Source: Cohaesibacteraceae bacterium (GTDB lineage: Bacteria > Pseudomonadota > Alphaproteobacteria > Rhizobiales > Cohaesibacteraceae). Taken from it: a stretch of 5,884 nt of DNA. The stretch spans positions 3,365 to 9,248 of the forward strand of contig JAESRR010000079.1 of assembly GCA_016764535.1 (NCBI GenBank), in the 5' to 3' direction. Below, one piece after another: positions 4,977-5,884 of the stretch; the first letter of the stretch is position 1; each line of letters opens with the position of its first letter. The notes beneath the pieces were generated by a model. The model was not told where the DNA came from. It searched no databases and saw only the letters and a list, made by a program, of their open reading frames with translations. The translations under genes were made by a program, and so were the position numbers.

Positions 4977-5884
4977 CTAAAGCAGGTATTGCCAGCTGGA
5001 CGCATGATAGCGAAAAGCTTCACCTTCACGCTCGACATGCCCGGCGCCGGGGAAATCCAGATGCATGCCAAGGACCGGGGTACGGTCACTGGCGACCTGA
5101 TCGAGGATTTTCATGCGGGTTTTCCGCGCCATATCCCCGTCAATGTCAAACACCAGGGTCCATTCGGGGTTTGCAAATTGCAGCGCCGTTGCATGGATGA
5201 TATCACCCCAGATCAACACTTCCTGATTGCCTGACTGAATAGCCAATCCGCTATGTCCAGGTGTATGGCCAGGTAATGCCATGCTTGTAATTCCCGGTGC
5301 TATGTCAAAGCCATCACCAATCAATGTTTTGTTGTTTGCATAGGGCATTACGGAGCTGCGGGCGATATGGAAGAATTTTTTCACAGGCTCGGGAACCTGT
5401 GACAGGATGCCGTCATCATGCCAGAAGTTCCAATCTGTCTCATGAGTGATTAATTCAGCGTTGGGAAACACTGCTTTGCCTTCCTTGTCAATCAGACCAC
5501 CAATATGATCGGCATGGAGATGGGTGATATAAACAATATCGACATCCTGTGCCCTGTATCCAGCAAGTTCCATATTGCTTTTGAGATGCCCCAGATCCGG
5601 CCCAAAATGATCGGCGGTTCCCGCATCAACGACGATCAGCCTATCGCCTGTGTTGATGATATACCCATTTACCGGAATGGGCATTGTGCCATCGGGAAAC
5701 GGGTTTTTGCGGAAATTTTTGTCAAAAGCGCTTTGCGCACGCTCCTGGTCATATCCATTAATGACGGCGGAATGTAATCCCATATGCCCGTCAAGCAGGG
5801 CTGTAATTTCGATATCACCCACCTTTAACCGGTAGATGCCTGGTGTCTGTTTGTCTGCTTTTGGAGCAGCAGCAAACCCTGTTT
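4977..5884 (-). CDS. Exported MBL-fold metallo-hydrolase, methyl-parathion-hydrolase-like (5' partial)
   Basis: A metallo-beta-lactamase-fold hydrolase, complete at its C-terminus and running off the window at its 5' end. Numbered from a GTG at 5822, 281 residues show GDIEITALLDG (2-12), NGYIINTGDRLIVVDAGTADHFGPDLG (52-78), ITHLHADHIGG (99-109), PGHTPGH (184-190), GDIIH (206-210) and GMHLDFPGAGH (252-262). The ligands H101, H103, D105, H106, H186, D207 and H254 form a complete two-metal site. The order and spacing recall methyl parathion hydrolase and the OPHC2-like group, whose members cleave organophosphate esters, esters or lactones. The GTG at 5822 is probably not the start: the frame stays open to the edge and encodes TGFAAAPKADKQTPGIYRLK just before it, which looks like the end of a signal peptide (cleavage after AAA) plus the family's PG-YR lead-in. 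A periplasmic location is inferred. The native substrate cannot be told. Confidence 0.92.
   Translation of the reverse strand, partial: TGFAAAPKADKQTPGIYRLKVGDIEITALLDGHMGLHSAVINGYDQERAQSAFDKNFRKNPFPDGTMPIPVNGYIINTGDRLIVVDAGTADHFGPDLGHLKSNMELAGYRAQDVDIVYITHLHADHIGGLIDKEGKAVFPNAELITHETDWNFWHDDGILSQVPEPVKKFFHIARSSVMPYANNKTLIGDGFDIAPGITSMALPGHTPGHSGLAIQSGNQEVLIWGDIIHATALQFANPEWTLVFDIDGDMARKTRMKILDQVASDRTPVLGMHLDFPGAGHVEREGEAFRYHASSWQYLL

Overview
The window reads as ordinary chromosomal DNA of a Gram-negative bacterium, most likely an alphaproteobacterium. That placement rests on the style of the proteins: the LysR helix-turn-helix sequence, a free-standing periplasmic solute-binding protein, a COG3000-type desaturase, and an exported metallo-hydrolase of the methyl-parathion-hydrolase type. 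Base composition is mid-range but uneven. A hand count gives 62% GC for 5041-5140 (metallo-hydrolase) and 38% for 1861-1960 (glycosyltransferase). I see no insertion sequence, phage gene, tRNA, rRNA or CRISPR array.

Layout: seven protein genes fill nearly the whole window. A LysR-type regulator (20-910, minus) is transcribed away from a small DUF1330 protein (1017-1307, plus). The 106 bp between them carries three copies of a TGTGCA/TGCACA half-site beside the regulator's start codon. Two more plus-strand genes follow: a family 61 glycosyltransferase (1352-2437) and, 34 bp later, an exported family 3 solute-binding protein (2472-3350). The end of the solute-binding gene overlaps by 44 bp the end of a convergent membrane fatty acid hydroxylase/sterol desaturase gene (3307-4161, minus). 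That gene is divergent, across 70 bp, from a KANL3/Tex30-like alpha/beta hydrolase (4232-4918, plus). The last gene is an exported MBL-fold hydrolase (4977-5884, minus) whose 5' end lies outside the window. A bulged inverted repeat sits between the two convergent genes at 4935-4967.

How the genes work together: strand changes are frequent, so there is no single operon. The three plus-strand genes at 1017-3350 could share a transcript. The LysR regulator most plausibly controls itself and the DUF1330 gene through the shared intergenic site. The glycosyltransferase, solute-binding protein, desaturase and MBL hydrolase all point to the envelope or periplasm, but nothing in the sequence ties them into one pathway. 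I found no convincing novel system. The best leads are the operator and possible leaderless start of the LysR gene, the AT-rich glycosyltransferase paired with an orphan solute-binding protein, and the signal-peptide remnant that extends the MBL gene past the window edge.
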